The notes under the pieces are model-generated. The model had not been told where the DNA came from. It saw only the letters and a program-made list of their open reading frames with translations, and did no database searches. From contig CAUJHN010000015.1 in assembly GCA_963204825.1 (NCBI GenBank), positions 1 to 32,620 of the forward strand: a stretch of DNA of 32,620 nt, given 5' to 3'. Source of the DNA: Pseudomonadota bacterium (GTDB lineage Bacteria > Pseudomonadota > Alphaproteobacteria > Micavibrionales > Micavibrionaceae). Position numbers and translations under genes: made by a program. Shown here one piece after another: positions 24,944 through 31,954 of the stretch. Positions within the stretch are counted from its first letter, which is position 1. Every line of letters starts with the position of its first letter.

Positions 24944-25654
24944 ATGAAACGCGTTTATACGATGGCATCTTACAATAAGACGGAAGACGGTTTTGTTATC
25001 CAGCTGGATGGCAAGACGGTTAAGACGCCATTGGGACAGCCGCTGGCCGCTCCGAATAAGACTATTGCCGATGCGATCGTCAAGGAATGGGTATCGCAGG
25101 GTGACCAGATCATTCCGGATTCCATGCCTATAACGCAGTTTCTGACAACGGCTCTTGATCGTACTCGTGAGCGGGACGCCATAACCAAATCTCTGCTGAA
25201 ATACCTCGATACGGATCTTTTATGCTATCGCGTGAAGGAACCGGCTGAGCTTGCAAAAAAACAAAAGGAAGTCTGGGACCGCTGGCTGACATGGTTCGAT
25301 GAACAGTTTGAAAGCCCGCTGGAAGTGACATACGGAATTGACGCCTTGACGCAGGATCCGGACACGCACAAGCAAATCTGGAACTATCTGGAGGCGCTGG
25401 ACGAATATTATTTTACGGTTCTGCAGGTTGTTACGTCGCTGACAGGATCAATCGTTTTGGGGCTTGCGTTCCTGGAGCATGAAGCGACGCCGGAAGACGT
25501 GTTTAATGCGGCCGAACTGGAAGAGATTTATCATGCGGAAATTGCCGGAGAAGCGCAGCATGGCGCTGATCCTGTGCAGGAACGGCGACAAAATACGCTA
25601 AAGCGGGAATTGGAAACGTCACGCACATTTATGTCTCTCCTGGATCAGGAATGA
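24944..25654 (+). CDS. ATP12-family F1-ATPase assembly chaperone
   Basis: Mitochondrial Atp12 binds the F1 alpha subunit during assembly, and the alphaproteobacterial relatives are presumed to do the same. The 236-residue product shows the family opening KRVYTMASYNKTEDGFVIQL, GKTVKTPLGQPLAAPNK and the middle block DTDLLCYRVKEPAELAKKQK, followed by VWDRWLTWFDEQF. GGAAAG precedes the ATG. The last codons overlap the start of tag (ATGA at 25651-25654). The family is largely limited to Alphaproteobacteria and mitochondria, which supports the taxonomic reading. Confidence 0.93.
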   Translation: MKRVYTMASYNKTEDGFVIQLDGKTVKTPLGQPLAAPNKTIADAIVKEWVSQGDQIIPDSMPITQFLTTALDRTRERDAITKSLLKYLDTDLLCYRVKEPAELAKKQKEVWDRWLTWFDEQFESPLEVTYGIDALTQDPDTHKQIWNYLEALDEYYFTVLQVVTSLTGSIVLGLAFLEHEATPEDVFNAAELEEIYHAEIAGEAQHGADPVQERRQNTLKRELETSRTFMSLLDQE

Positions 25655-26289
25655 GCGAAAACGGCTTGATACACGGGGCGGATGGTTGCCATCGCTGCTG
25701 GTGGTGCGGTGAAGATCCTCTTTATAATCTTTATCATGACAAGGAATGGGGCCGACCGGTCACGGACGATAGGTGCCTGTTTGAAAAAATATGCCTAGAA
25801 GGATTTCAATCCGGTTTGAGCTGGATCACCATTTTAAGGAAGCGTGAAAATTTCAGAAAAGCTTTCGATGGGTTTGATTTTGCAAAGATAGCAAAATACA
25901 CGCAAAAAGATGTTGAACGACTTGTTCTGGACGCCGGGATTATCAGGCATCGCGGTAAAATCGAAAGCACTATCAATAACGCTGCCCGCGCCATCGACAT
26001 GAAGCAGGAATTCGGATCGTTGGCGGCGTATTTCTGGTCCTGGGAACCACAAGCAGATACACGTCCCGCAGCATTCGATTTTGCAACGATCAAAACCATG
26101 GGCAAAACAGATGCCTCGCTGGCGCTGTCAAAGGATCTGAAAAAGCGTGGCTGGAGTTTTGTTGGCCCTACAACGGTCTATGCCTTTATGCAAGCCATGG
26201 GGATGGTCAATGATCATATTGACGGCTGTCATTGCCGATCAGATATAGAAAGGGCGCGTAAGGGCTTTAAGCGTCCGTTGGCGGCATGA
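25651..26289 (+). CDS. tag: DNA-3-methyladenine glycosylase I
   Basis: Tag removes 3-methyladenine from alkylated DNA, starting base-excision repair. The 212-residue product contains all zinc ligands at the family spacing: C16, H29 (YHDKEWG), H189 and C193 (NDHIDGC). E50 in CLEGFQSGLSW corresponds to catalytic E38 of E. coli Tag. VERLVLDAGIIRHRGKIEST is another family block. The start overlaps the ATP12 stop by four bases. The gene ends three bases before the stop of the converging small gene. Confidence 0.96.
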   Translation: MSENGLIHGADGCHRCWWCGEDPLYNLYHDKEWGRPVTDDRCLFEKICLEGFQSGLSWITILRKRENFRKAFDGFDFAKIAKYTQKDVERLVLDAGIIRHRGKIESTINNAARAIDMKQEFGSLAAYFWSWEPQADTRPAAFDFATIKTMGKTDASLALSKDLKKRGWSFVGPTTVYAFMQAMGMVNDHIDGCHCRSDIERARKGFKRPLAA

Positions 26290-26292
26290 TCA

Positions 26293-26427
26293 TCACCTGC
26301 GGGTCAGAAAATCTGTATTTTCTTTCTCTTGATCTTCTCTCTCCTGAAGTTGCGTGGTGATCAGCTCCAGTTCGCGCAAAACAAATTTCATCCGTTCCGA
26401 CAAAGGTAAAGCATAGGGTGGTTGCAT
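26293..26427 (-). CDS. Small 44-residue protein divergent from an XRE regulator
   Basis: The minus-strand ATG (complement of 26425-26427) has AAGGAGA seven bases upstream, the best ribosome site in this part of the window, so a short real gene is likely. A longer frame starting at 26481 would begin inside the operator and promoter and is rejected. The product has a proline-containing N-terminus (MQPPYALPLS), then one amphipathic helix (ERMKFVLRELELITTQLQER, then EDQEK) that may form a coiled coil. No family is recognised. Its promoter contains an operator for the divergent regulator, so it is likely repressed by it. It could be an anti-repressor, antitoxin-like partner or regulator accessory. 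Confidence 0.7.
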   Translation of the reverse strand: MQPPYALPLSERMKFVLRELELITTQLQEREDQEKENTDFLTRR

Positions 26428-26448
26428 GGTATGTTCTCCTTGCAACCA

Positions 26449-26478
26449 TATATACAAGAATTCTTGTTTTGTGGTCAA
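26449..26478 (-). promoter_or_regulatory. Promoter of the 44-residue gene
   Basis: On the minus strand TTGACC (complement of 26473-26478) is followed at 17 bp by GTATAT or at 18 bp by TATATA (complement of 26449-26454). Transcription would start near 26442, about 15 nt before the ATG and just ahead of its AAGGAGA. Operator O1 occupies most of the spacer. Confidence 0.75.
26454..26467. promoter_or_regulatory. Operator O1, perfect 14-bp palindrome
   Basis: ACAAGAATTCTTGT is a perfect palindrome lying between the -35 and -10 boxes of the minus-strand promoter. Binding there should block RNA polymerase. The adjacent Cro/CI-type regulator is the natural candidate to bind it. Confidence 0.75.
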
Positions 26479-26491
26479 CAAATATTCTTGT
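26478..26491. promoter_or_regulatory. Operator O2, imperfect copy of O1
   Basis: ACAAATATTCTTGT keeps one full ACAAGAAT half-site and a degenerate second half. Its centre is 24 bp from that of O1. A weak + strand promoter (TTGTGG 26469-26474, CATGAT 26492-26497, spacing 17) would have O2 inside its spacer, which would allow autoregulation of the regulator. That promoter match is weak. Confidence 0.6.
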
Positions 26492-26526
26492 CATGATCCA
26501 CAATTTTTCGCGTGGTACGCTTTCCC

Positions 26527-26883
26527 ATGACTGTTTTAAAGAATATTCCCGATCTGGCCGAACGGCTGAAATACATCCGTAAAGTAAACGGGTTAAGCCA
26601 GATTCAAATGGCCGAAATAGCCGGAACGACGCAGCAGGCCATCCAGCAGGCCGAGGCCGGAAAGGCCCAAAACCCCCGTTATCTGCATAAACTGGCTCTG
26701 ACACTGGAAATTCCGTATGAATGGCTGACCATGAATATTCTCCCGGACAAGAAGGAAAAACAGGCATCACAAGGCTTTTCGGAGAAGGGGCGCGAGGTAC
26801 TGGACAATTTCTTCGCGATGCCGAAAAAGGATCAGGCCTTGCTCCTGGAACTCATGAAAACCCGTCAGAAAAAAGACAAATAA
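26527..26883 (+). CDS. Cro/CI (XRE) family transcriptional regulator
   Basis: A 118-residue DNA-binding protein. The helix-turn-helix domain covers about residues 9-66: LAERLKYIRKVNGLSQIQMA leads into the recognition helix TTQQAIQQAEAG (34-45), then the supporting helix PRYLHKLALTLEIPYEWL. The remaining 50 residues are helical and charged, without a peptidase or sensor domain, so it resembles small phage or plasmid repressors. An in-frame GTG at 26512 is an alternative start. Neither has a Shine-Dalgarno. It is divergent from the 44-residue gene across two operator copies. Confidence 0.88.
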   Translation: MTVLKNIPDLAERLKYIRKVNGLSQIQMAEIAGTTQQAIQQAEAGKAQNPRYLHKLALTLEIPYEWLTMNILPDKKEKQASQGFSEKGREVLDNFFAMPKKDQALLLELMKTRQKKDK

Positions 26884-26974
26884 GCCATCCGTTTGCCGCA
26901 TGGGAGGCGCGCGTCTTAAAGTCATCCGGGAAGCTGCTTGATGCGTATAAAGCCTAACAGAAAGAGAGGATGCC

Positions 26975-27670
26975 ATGATCCGCATTCATGACCGCGATAT
27001 ACGCGGTAAAACCAAGATGGGCTGGCTGGACAGCAAGCATACGTTTTCCTTTGGCCATTTTATGGACCCCAAACGCATGGGTTTCAGATCCCTTCGTGTC
27101 ATTAATGACGACATCGTAATCCCGGGCGCCGGGTTCGATACGCACCCCCACAGCGATATGGAGATCATAACGTACATATTGAAAGGAGAGCTGGCGCATA
27201 AGGACAGTCTTGGCACGGGGTCTACCATCCGTCCCGGCGAAATTCAGAGAATGAGCGCTGGTACGGGAATTCTTCATTCTGAATTCAACCCTTCCAAAGA
27301 GAACGGTGTCCATTTGTTGCAAATCTGGATTCGCCCTGAAAAGCGCGGGCTTGAGCCATCCTACGAGCAAAAGACGGTTGCTCCGAGCAAGGGCGCCTTT
27401 AAGGTGATAGGGGACCGGTATGGCACGGATGGCGGCGTGACGATTCATCAGGACGTAAAACTTTTGGTCGCGCATCTCGATGATGGAATGGAAACGTCTT
27501 ATTCGCTCCAACCGGGGCGCGGCGGATTTATCCACGTTGCCAAAGGCTGGATCACGCTTAACGGTGAGGCGCTCAAGGAAGGCGATGGCGCGGAAATAAC
27601 GGATATAGATAAAATCGAGGTTGTATCAAAAGCAGACGAAACCGAAGTTTTATTGTTCGACTTAGCGTAG
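26975..27670 (+). CDS. Pirin-family cupin protein
   Basis: Pirins are two-domain cupins that bind a metal. Some (E. coli YhhW) show quercetin 2,3-dioxygenase activity in vitro, but the physiological role is unclear. The 231-residue product has the metal ligands H57, H59, H101 and E103 (THPHSDMEII and ILHSEF), which match YhhW positions. GWLDSKHTFSFGHFMDPKRM is the N-terminal family block, and a second cupin domain follows from about residue 135. GAGAGGATG precedes the ATG. Its stop overlaps the purN stop on the other strand by nine bases. Confidence 0.94.
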   Translation: MIRIHDRDIRGKTKMGWLDSKHTFSFGHFMDPKRMGFRSLRVINDDIVIPGAGFDTHPHSDMEIITYILKGELAHKDSLGTGSTIRPGEIQRMSAGTGILHSEFNPSKENGVHLLQIWIRPEKRGLEPSYEQKTVAPSKGAFKVIGDRYGTDGGVTIHQDVKLLVAHLDDGMETSYSLQPGRGGFIHVAKGWITLNGEALKEGDGAEITDIDKIEVVSKADETEVLLFDLA

Positions 27671-28246
27671 GGAAATTTCGCCCGACAGTATTTTCTGCAA
27701 GGTTTCTATGTAGAATCCAGGTTCGGCGTCTTTCACTTTTGCTTCGATATCATCCACTGACTCCCCGTTCAAAACGGGGAGTCTTTTTTGCGCTATGATG
27801 CGTCCGTGATCGTATTCACCGTCTACAAGGTGAATGGTAACCCCGGTTTCCGTCTCCTTATTGTCGAAAACGGCTTGATGCACATGACGGCCGTAAAGAC
27901 CCTTTCCGCCGTGTTTTGGAAGCAGGGCGGGGTGAACGTTCAGTATGCAGCCATGCATGGCGGCGATCGTTTTGGGGCCGATCAGTTTCATGTAGCCGGA
28001 ACATATCGCGAGATCTATGTGATTGTCGGTCAAAAGATCCGCGATCGCCTTATCAGGATTTTGCGCATTGGAGGCGTTGATAACGGCTGTCTTTAAATCC
28101 AGGTCTTTTGCCCATGTAATAGCCCCGCAACCGGCATTGTTGCTGATGAGCAGAACGGGTTCAGCCGGCAAAATGCCATTCAGACAGGCATTGGTGATGG
28201 CGAGCGCTGACGATCCGTTGTGGGAGGCAAGAAACGCGATATTCAT
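27662..28246 (-). CDS. purN: Phosphoribosylglycinamide formyltransferase-type enzyme
   Basis: PurN transfers a formyl group from 10-formyl-tetrahydrofolate to GAR in purine synthesis. The 194-residue product keeps the catalytic Asn-His pair (NVHPALLPKHGG, N103 and H105) and the Asp of the C-terminal loop (VDGEYDHG, D146). The region after them (GKGLYGRHVHQAVFDN) is longer than in E. coli PurN and resembles the version seen in some Bacteroidetes. The N-terminal LASHNGSSA differs from the usual GSGTNLQ. Role in purine synthesis is therefore likely but not certain. It is the last gene of the mutL-led minus-strand group. Confidence 0.85.
   Translation of the reverse strand: MNIAFLASHNGSSALAITNACLNGILPAEPVLLISNNAGCGAITWAKDLDLKTAVINASNAQNPDKAIADLLTDNHIDLAICSGYMKLIGPKTIAAMHGCILNVHPALLPKHGGKGLYGRHVHQAVFDNKETETGVTIHLVDGEYDHGRIIAQKRLPVLNGESVDDIEAKVKDAEPGFYIETLQKILSGEISLR
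27759..27789 (+). terminator. Intrinsic terminator for the pirin transcript, inside antisense purN
   Basis: GACTCCCCGTT (27759-27769) pairs perfectly with AACGGGGAGTC (27773-27783) around a 3-base loop, followed by six T (27784-27789). It lies 88 nt after the pirin stop, within the coding part of purN on the other strand. On the purN strand the hairpin has no following T-run, so it should only act on + strand transcripts. Confidence 0.88.
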
Positions 28247-28255
28247 GGCGGAGTT

Positions 28256-28765
28256 TTACAACCAGCTTTTGGGGTTTGCAATCCTGTAGCCTTTCCAGGC
28301 GCGGGAAAAACCATTGGCAAGGCGGTATACAAGGTAAAGGATCGAAGGTCCCACGGCCACAGTGCTCGCGGTTATAAGTAACTTCAGGTTTGTGTCGATG
28401 TAATCGCGTCCAATCTGGTTAAGTTCTTCCTCATTGAGCATAACGCCGTTGTCAATGTTCGCTATCGCATTATCGATGACGGTCGCATCGCCCTGCGCGT
28501 AGACCCAGTATCCGACGATTAGAAGGCTGATCACAAAGAATATGGAGCTTATCCATATCGTGCCGATCATATATGTCATGTGGTTGTACAGAAGCGTATC
28601 CTTGTCGGTCTGTCCGCGAAACATATAGGCAAGCATAAGGACCAAGCTGACCAGAACGAGAGACAGAAGTTGCACGGACGCCATAGGCATGAAGCCCGTT
28701 ATGCTAGAAACAACGAGCGCCACGTAAAGCGCGTTGGTGATGGTCTTTTGCTTATTGTCGTCCAT
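28256..28765 (-). CDS. Four-helix membrane protein, unknown function
   Basis: A 169-residue protein with four hydrophobic helices: about residues 10-27, 30-50, 65-88 and 128-148. A polar acidic loop (NAIANIDNGVMLNEEELNQI) lies between helices three and four. The C-terminus RAWKGYRIANPKSWL has an amphipathic look, as in several small uncharacterised bacterial membrane families (a DUF4870-like pattern is possible, not established). It starts three bases after mutL with AAGGTG as its ribosome site, and purN follows after nine bases, so the three genes are probably one transcript. Confidence 0.85.
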   Translation of the reverse strand: MDDNKQKTITNALYVALVVSSITGFMPMASVQLLSLVLVSLVLMLAYMFRGQTDKDTLLYNHMTYMIGTIWISSIFFVISLLIVGYWVYAQGDATVIDNAIANIDNGVMLNEEELNQIGRDYIDTNLKLLITASTVAVGPSILYLVYRLANGFSRAWKGYRIANPKSWL

Positions 28766-28768
28766 GCG

Positions 28769-30544
28769 TCACCTTCTATGAAAAAGTTTCTCGATATCTT
28801 TAAGGCTCAAAGATATGTAGGTCGGTCGGCCATGATTGCAGTGGCCGGAATTTTCTGTTTCTTCCATCTGGCGCAGGAGCGCGTTCATTTCTTCAATGCT
28901 TAGGCGGCGCCCTGAACGGACGGATCCATGACAAGCCATGGTGGCCAGAACCGCGTTCATTTTTTCTTCGAGCAAAGTGGAGGACTCCTGGTCTTCCAAC
29001 TCGTCGGCAATATCGTTCACGAGCTTAACGGTGTCCGCCTTTCCTGAAAGAATTGCAGGGACAGAACGCACGGCTATGGAGCCTTGGCCAAAAGCTTCTA
29101 TTTCAAGGCCCAATCTTCTAAATAAATCCGCTTTGTCCAAAAGCGCGTTGGAGCGCGTGTCGGACATGTCTATTATCTCTGGAATTAACAGACCCTGCGT
29201 GGCGATGCCGCCGTCTGCAAGCTGCGCTTTAAATCGTTCATAGACAAGCCGTTCATGCGCCGCATGCTGGTCTATAATCATCATGCCATCCTCGGTTTGC
29301 GCGATAATGTAATTTTCGTGCAGCTGCGCGCGCGGCGCGCCGAGAGGGTAGGAGACCGTCTGCGGCACGGTATGGAGTTCGGCGCGCGCAGAAGGAATAG
29401 GTTCCATCAGCGGGGCATAGGGTTGTGCCATCCGTTCGGCCATGCCTGCGCCGTAGGCGCGGGATGAGTAGGCGCTGCGTGAAAGCGGCAGGGCGGGGGC
29501 GGCGCTGTGCGGCTTGAAAGAGGACAGCGCAAAAGCGGAAATAGTAGAAGAGGTGGTTTGCCCCCCTTCCAGCAGGGCGTGCTTCAGGGCGCTGACGATG
29601 GCGCCCCGCACAAGGGCGCTGTCCCGGAAACGCACTTCCGCCTTTGCAGGATGCACATTCACATCTACTTCTTCGGGCGGCACGTCTATATACAATGCGG
29701 CGATAGGGTGACGGTCGCGGCTCATCAAGTCGCTGTAGGCGGCGCGAATGCACCCCAGGAGCAAACGGTCCCGCACAGGGCGGCCGTTCACAAAAAGAAA
29801 TTGATACTGCGCCGTGCCTTTATCAAAACTTGGCAGGCCTGCATAACCGGTAACATGCACATATTCCCGCTGCGCTTCGATGGGCACGCAGTTGTCGCCA
29901 AAATCCTTTCCCAAAACCGCGGCAAGACGCGCTTGTCGTTCGCCTGTGGCATTTAGTGATAAAGAATTCGCGCCATTGTGGGTGAGTTTAAACGTAATAT
30001 CCGGATGCGCCATGGCTATGCGGGAAAGCATGTCTTTTACGGCGGCGTATTCGGCTTTGTCCGTTTTGAGGAATTTGAGACGCGCAGGCGTAGCGTAGAA
30101 GAGATCTTTCACTTCGACCGTGGAGCCTTGCGGATGCGGAGCGGGAACCGGCTCTTTCTTTTTGCCGCCTTCAACGCCGAGCGTCCAGCCCGTGTCCTCG
30201 TCCTTATGTTTTGATGTAATCGATAAACGGCTTACTGCGCCGATAGAAGGCAGCGCTTCGCCGCGAAAGCCCAAATGGCGGATGTTTACAAGATCATCGT
30301 CAGGCAGTTTTGAGGTTGCATGGCGCTCTATACAGGCGGCCAGTTCTTCCCGCGTCATGCCGGAGCCATTATCCCGTACGCGGATGAGGGATTTTCCCCC
30401 GTCGCGCAAGTCAACCTCAATCTGGCGCGCGCCGGCGTCAATAGCGTTTTCGACAAGTTCCTTCACCGCCGCGGACGGGCGTTCGATAACCTCGCCTGCG
30501 GCGATCTGGTTGACCAGATAATCGGGTAAATGGCGGATGCGCAT
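28769..30544 (-). CDS. mutL: DNA mismatch repair protein MutL, endonuclease type
   Basis: MutL links MutS mismatch recognition to strand excision. The start at 30544 (MRIRHLPDYLVNQIAAGEVI) is the family start. An ATG further upstream gives an unrelated leader. The GHKL ATPase sites are E29 and N33 (ELVENAIDAG), DNGSGM at 58-63 and GFRGEAL at 92-98. The C-terminal domain has the endonuclease motif DQHAAHERLVYE at residues 425-436, and later ACHGSVRSGRRL and CNHGRPT, which help bind zinc. This fits bacteria lacking MutH. Total 591 residues. No Shine-Dalgarno is seen, and a -10-like TATATT or TATTGT lies six to eight bases upstream. Confidence 0.97.
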   Translation of the reverse strand: MRIRHLPDYLVNQIAAGEVIERPSAAVKELVENAIDAGARQIEVDLRDGGKSLIRVRDNGSGMTREELAACIERHATSKLPDDDLVNIRHLGFRGEALPSIGAVSRLSITSKHKDEDTGWTLGVEGGKKKEPVPAPHPQGSTVEVKDLFYATPARLKFLKTDKAEYAAVKDMLSRIAMAHPDITFKLTHNGANSLSLNATGERQARLAAVLGKDFGDNCVPIEAQREYVHVTGYAGLPSFDKGTAQYQFLFVNGRPVRDRLLLGCIRAAYSDLMSRDRHPIAALYIDVPPEEVDVNVHPAKAEVRFRDSALVRGAIVSALKHALLEGGQTTSSTISAFALSSFKPHSAAPALPLSRSAYSSRAYGAGMAERMAQPYAPLMEPIPSARAELHTVPQTVSYPLGAPRAQLHENYIIAQTEDGMMIIDQHAAHERLVYERFKAQLADGGIATQGLLIPEIIDMSDTRSNALLDKADLFRRLGLEIEAFGQGSIAVRSVPAILSGKADTVKLVNDIADELEDQESSTLLEEKMNAVLATMACHGSVRSGRRLSIEEMNALLRQMEETENSGHCNHGRPTYISLSLKDIEKLFHRR

Positions 30545-30628
30545 GGGAAAACAATATAGAAACGCATGGGGAAACGGAAGGTTTTCGGGCCAAAAACCCC
30601 CTGATATTTTCATAAATTAATCAGAGAC

Positions 30629-31930
30629 TTATCGGATAATGGCGCCTTGCGTCAACGCGTCTTCAAGATTGGAGCCGGAGAGGTTTGCGCCGGTTAAATC
30701 CGCGCGGCGGAGATCGCATCCGGTCAGGTTGGTATTCGACAGGTCTATACCCATCAAAATGGAATCACGCAGGTCGCAATCCCGCAGGTTGCAGAATTTT
30801 AAAGAGGCCCCGCTTAAGTTCGCGCGTTGCATGCGAACGCCATGCCCTTCCGGTGTGTCAAATTTAATGGGACCGAAATTTACCCCGGTTAAGTCTGCGC
30901 GCGTAAGCTGCGCGCCCTTTAAAGACGTTCCCCTGAAATCCGCCCGCGCAAGGGTACAATCGCGAAAGTCGCTGTAATCTAAAATCGCGCTCTGAATATT
31001 TGCCTTTTCCAGGTGAAGGCCGAGGAATGTTGCCTTTACGGCGCGAACGGCCGTAAGCGGGTATTCGAACAGGTTTTTTATATCACGCAGGTCGAACCCG
31101 CTTAAATCCATCTGATGCCCTTCTTTTCCGCCGGTTGCAATCCAGCGTTTATGGACACTGAGCATTTCTATAAGGGTTTGTTCGCCGCGCTGGAGCAGTT
31201 TACCCATAGCCTCGTCTTTGACGGCGTTTTCAATGATGGAGTCCTGCAATTCCGTGTTCCGCAGAATAATGCCTGTCAGGATGGTATTCGACAGATTTGC
31301 GCGGGTAAGATCCGATCCGGATAAATCCGCTTTCGTTAAATTTGCGCCGTCAAAGTTCGCTCCGGAGAGGTTTGCCTTGTTTAATACGACGCCGCTGAGA
31401 TCCGCATCGGCAAAATCGGCGGAAATGGCTTTCACGCTATTCATGGTGGTGTCGGCCATTTTTGCGCCTGTGAAGACGGCGTGATCCGGTTTTCCCTTGG
31501 GAAAATTGGGAAGCAGCTTGTTGATCAGGGTGCCGAATTCGCCCCGTTCCATTATTTTACCTTCACGCATGTCCGCGGAGTCCAGATTTGCGCCGGACAG
31601 ATTCGCCCCGGCCAGATGCGCGCCTCTGAAATCCGCGCGGTTCAACACGGCGTTGGTTAAATCCGCGCCGCGAAGATCGCAGGAAAAAAAACATGTGCCG
31701 CTGAATGTCCCGCCGGAAAAGTTGCAACGTGAAAAATTGCAGCCTGTGAAATCGGCTTGCGATAAATCCCGGCCCACGAAAGAAAGCCCGGAGAGATCTG
31801 CGAATTTCAAGCAGGCGCGCGCGCCGCCGCGGCGTCCTTTGATAAACGATTCATGCTTCGCAATAAGCGCATCCAGATCATGTTGCGTATAGCGGCGGAA
31901 CTCGTTTTCTGGGATGGTTGTATCCTGCAT
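30629..31930 (-). CDS. Pentapeptide-repeat protein
   Basis: A 433-residue protein built mostly of A(D/N)LxX repeats that fold into a right-handed beta-helix. Residues 1-40 are a helical cap (YTQHDLDALIAKHESFIKGR, then RGGARACLKFADLSG). Repeat blocks cover about residues 42-120, 150-235 and 275-428, with two helical breaks at about 121-150 and 236-275. No signal peptide or enzyme domain is visible. Known members include DNA-mimic gyrase inhibitors and proteins of unknown role, and nothing here shows which. It follows pgi by 24 nt. Confidence 0.93.
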   Translation of the reverse strand: MQDTTIPENEFRRYTQHDLDALIAKHESFIKGRRGGARACLKFADLSGLSFVGRDLSQADFTGCNFSRCNFSGGTFSGTCFFSCDLRGADLTNAVLNRADFRGAHLAGANLSGANLDSADMREGKIMERGEFGTLINKLLPNFPKGKPDHAVFTGAKMADTTMNSVKAISADFADADLSGVVLNKANLSGANFDGANLTKADLSGSDLTRANLSNTILTGIILRNTELQDSIIENAVKDEAMGKLLQRGEQTLIEMLSVHKRWIATGGKEGHQMDLSGFDLRDIKNLFEYPLTAVRAVKATFLGLHLEKANIQSAILDYSDFRDCTLARADFRGTSLKGAQLTRADLTGVNFGPIKFDTPEGHGVRMQRANLSGASLKFCNLRDCDLRDSILMGIDLSNTNLTGCDLRRADLTGANLSGSNLEDALTQGAIIR

Positions 31931-31954
31931 GCTTGTTCAGAATATCGTAATCTT

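Noticed and set aside
26512-26526. GTG start for the XRE regulator
   Set aside because: Possible, but it adds five residues that are not part of the fold and has no Shine-Dalgarno. ATG at 26527 is kept as the simpler choice.
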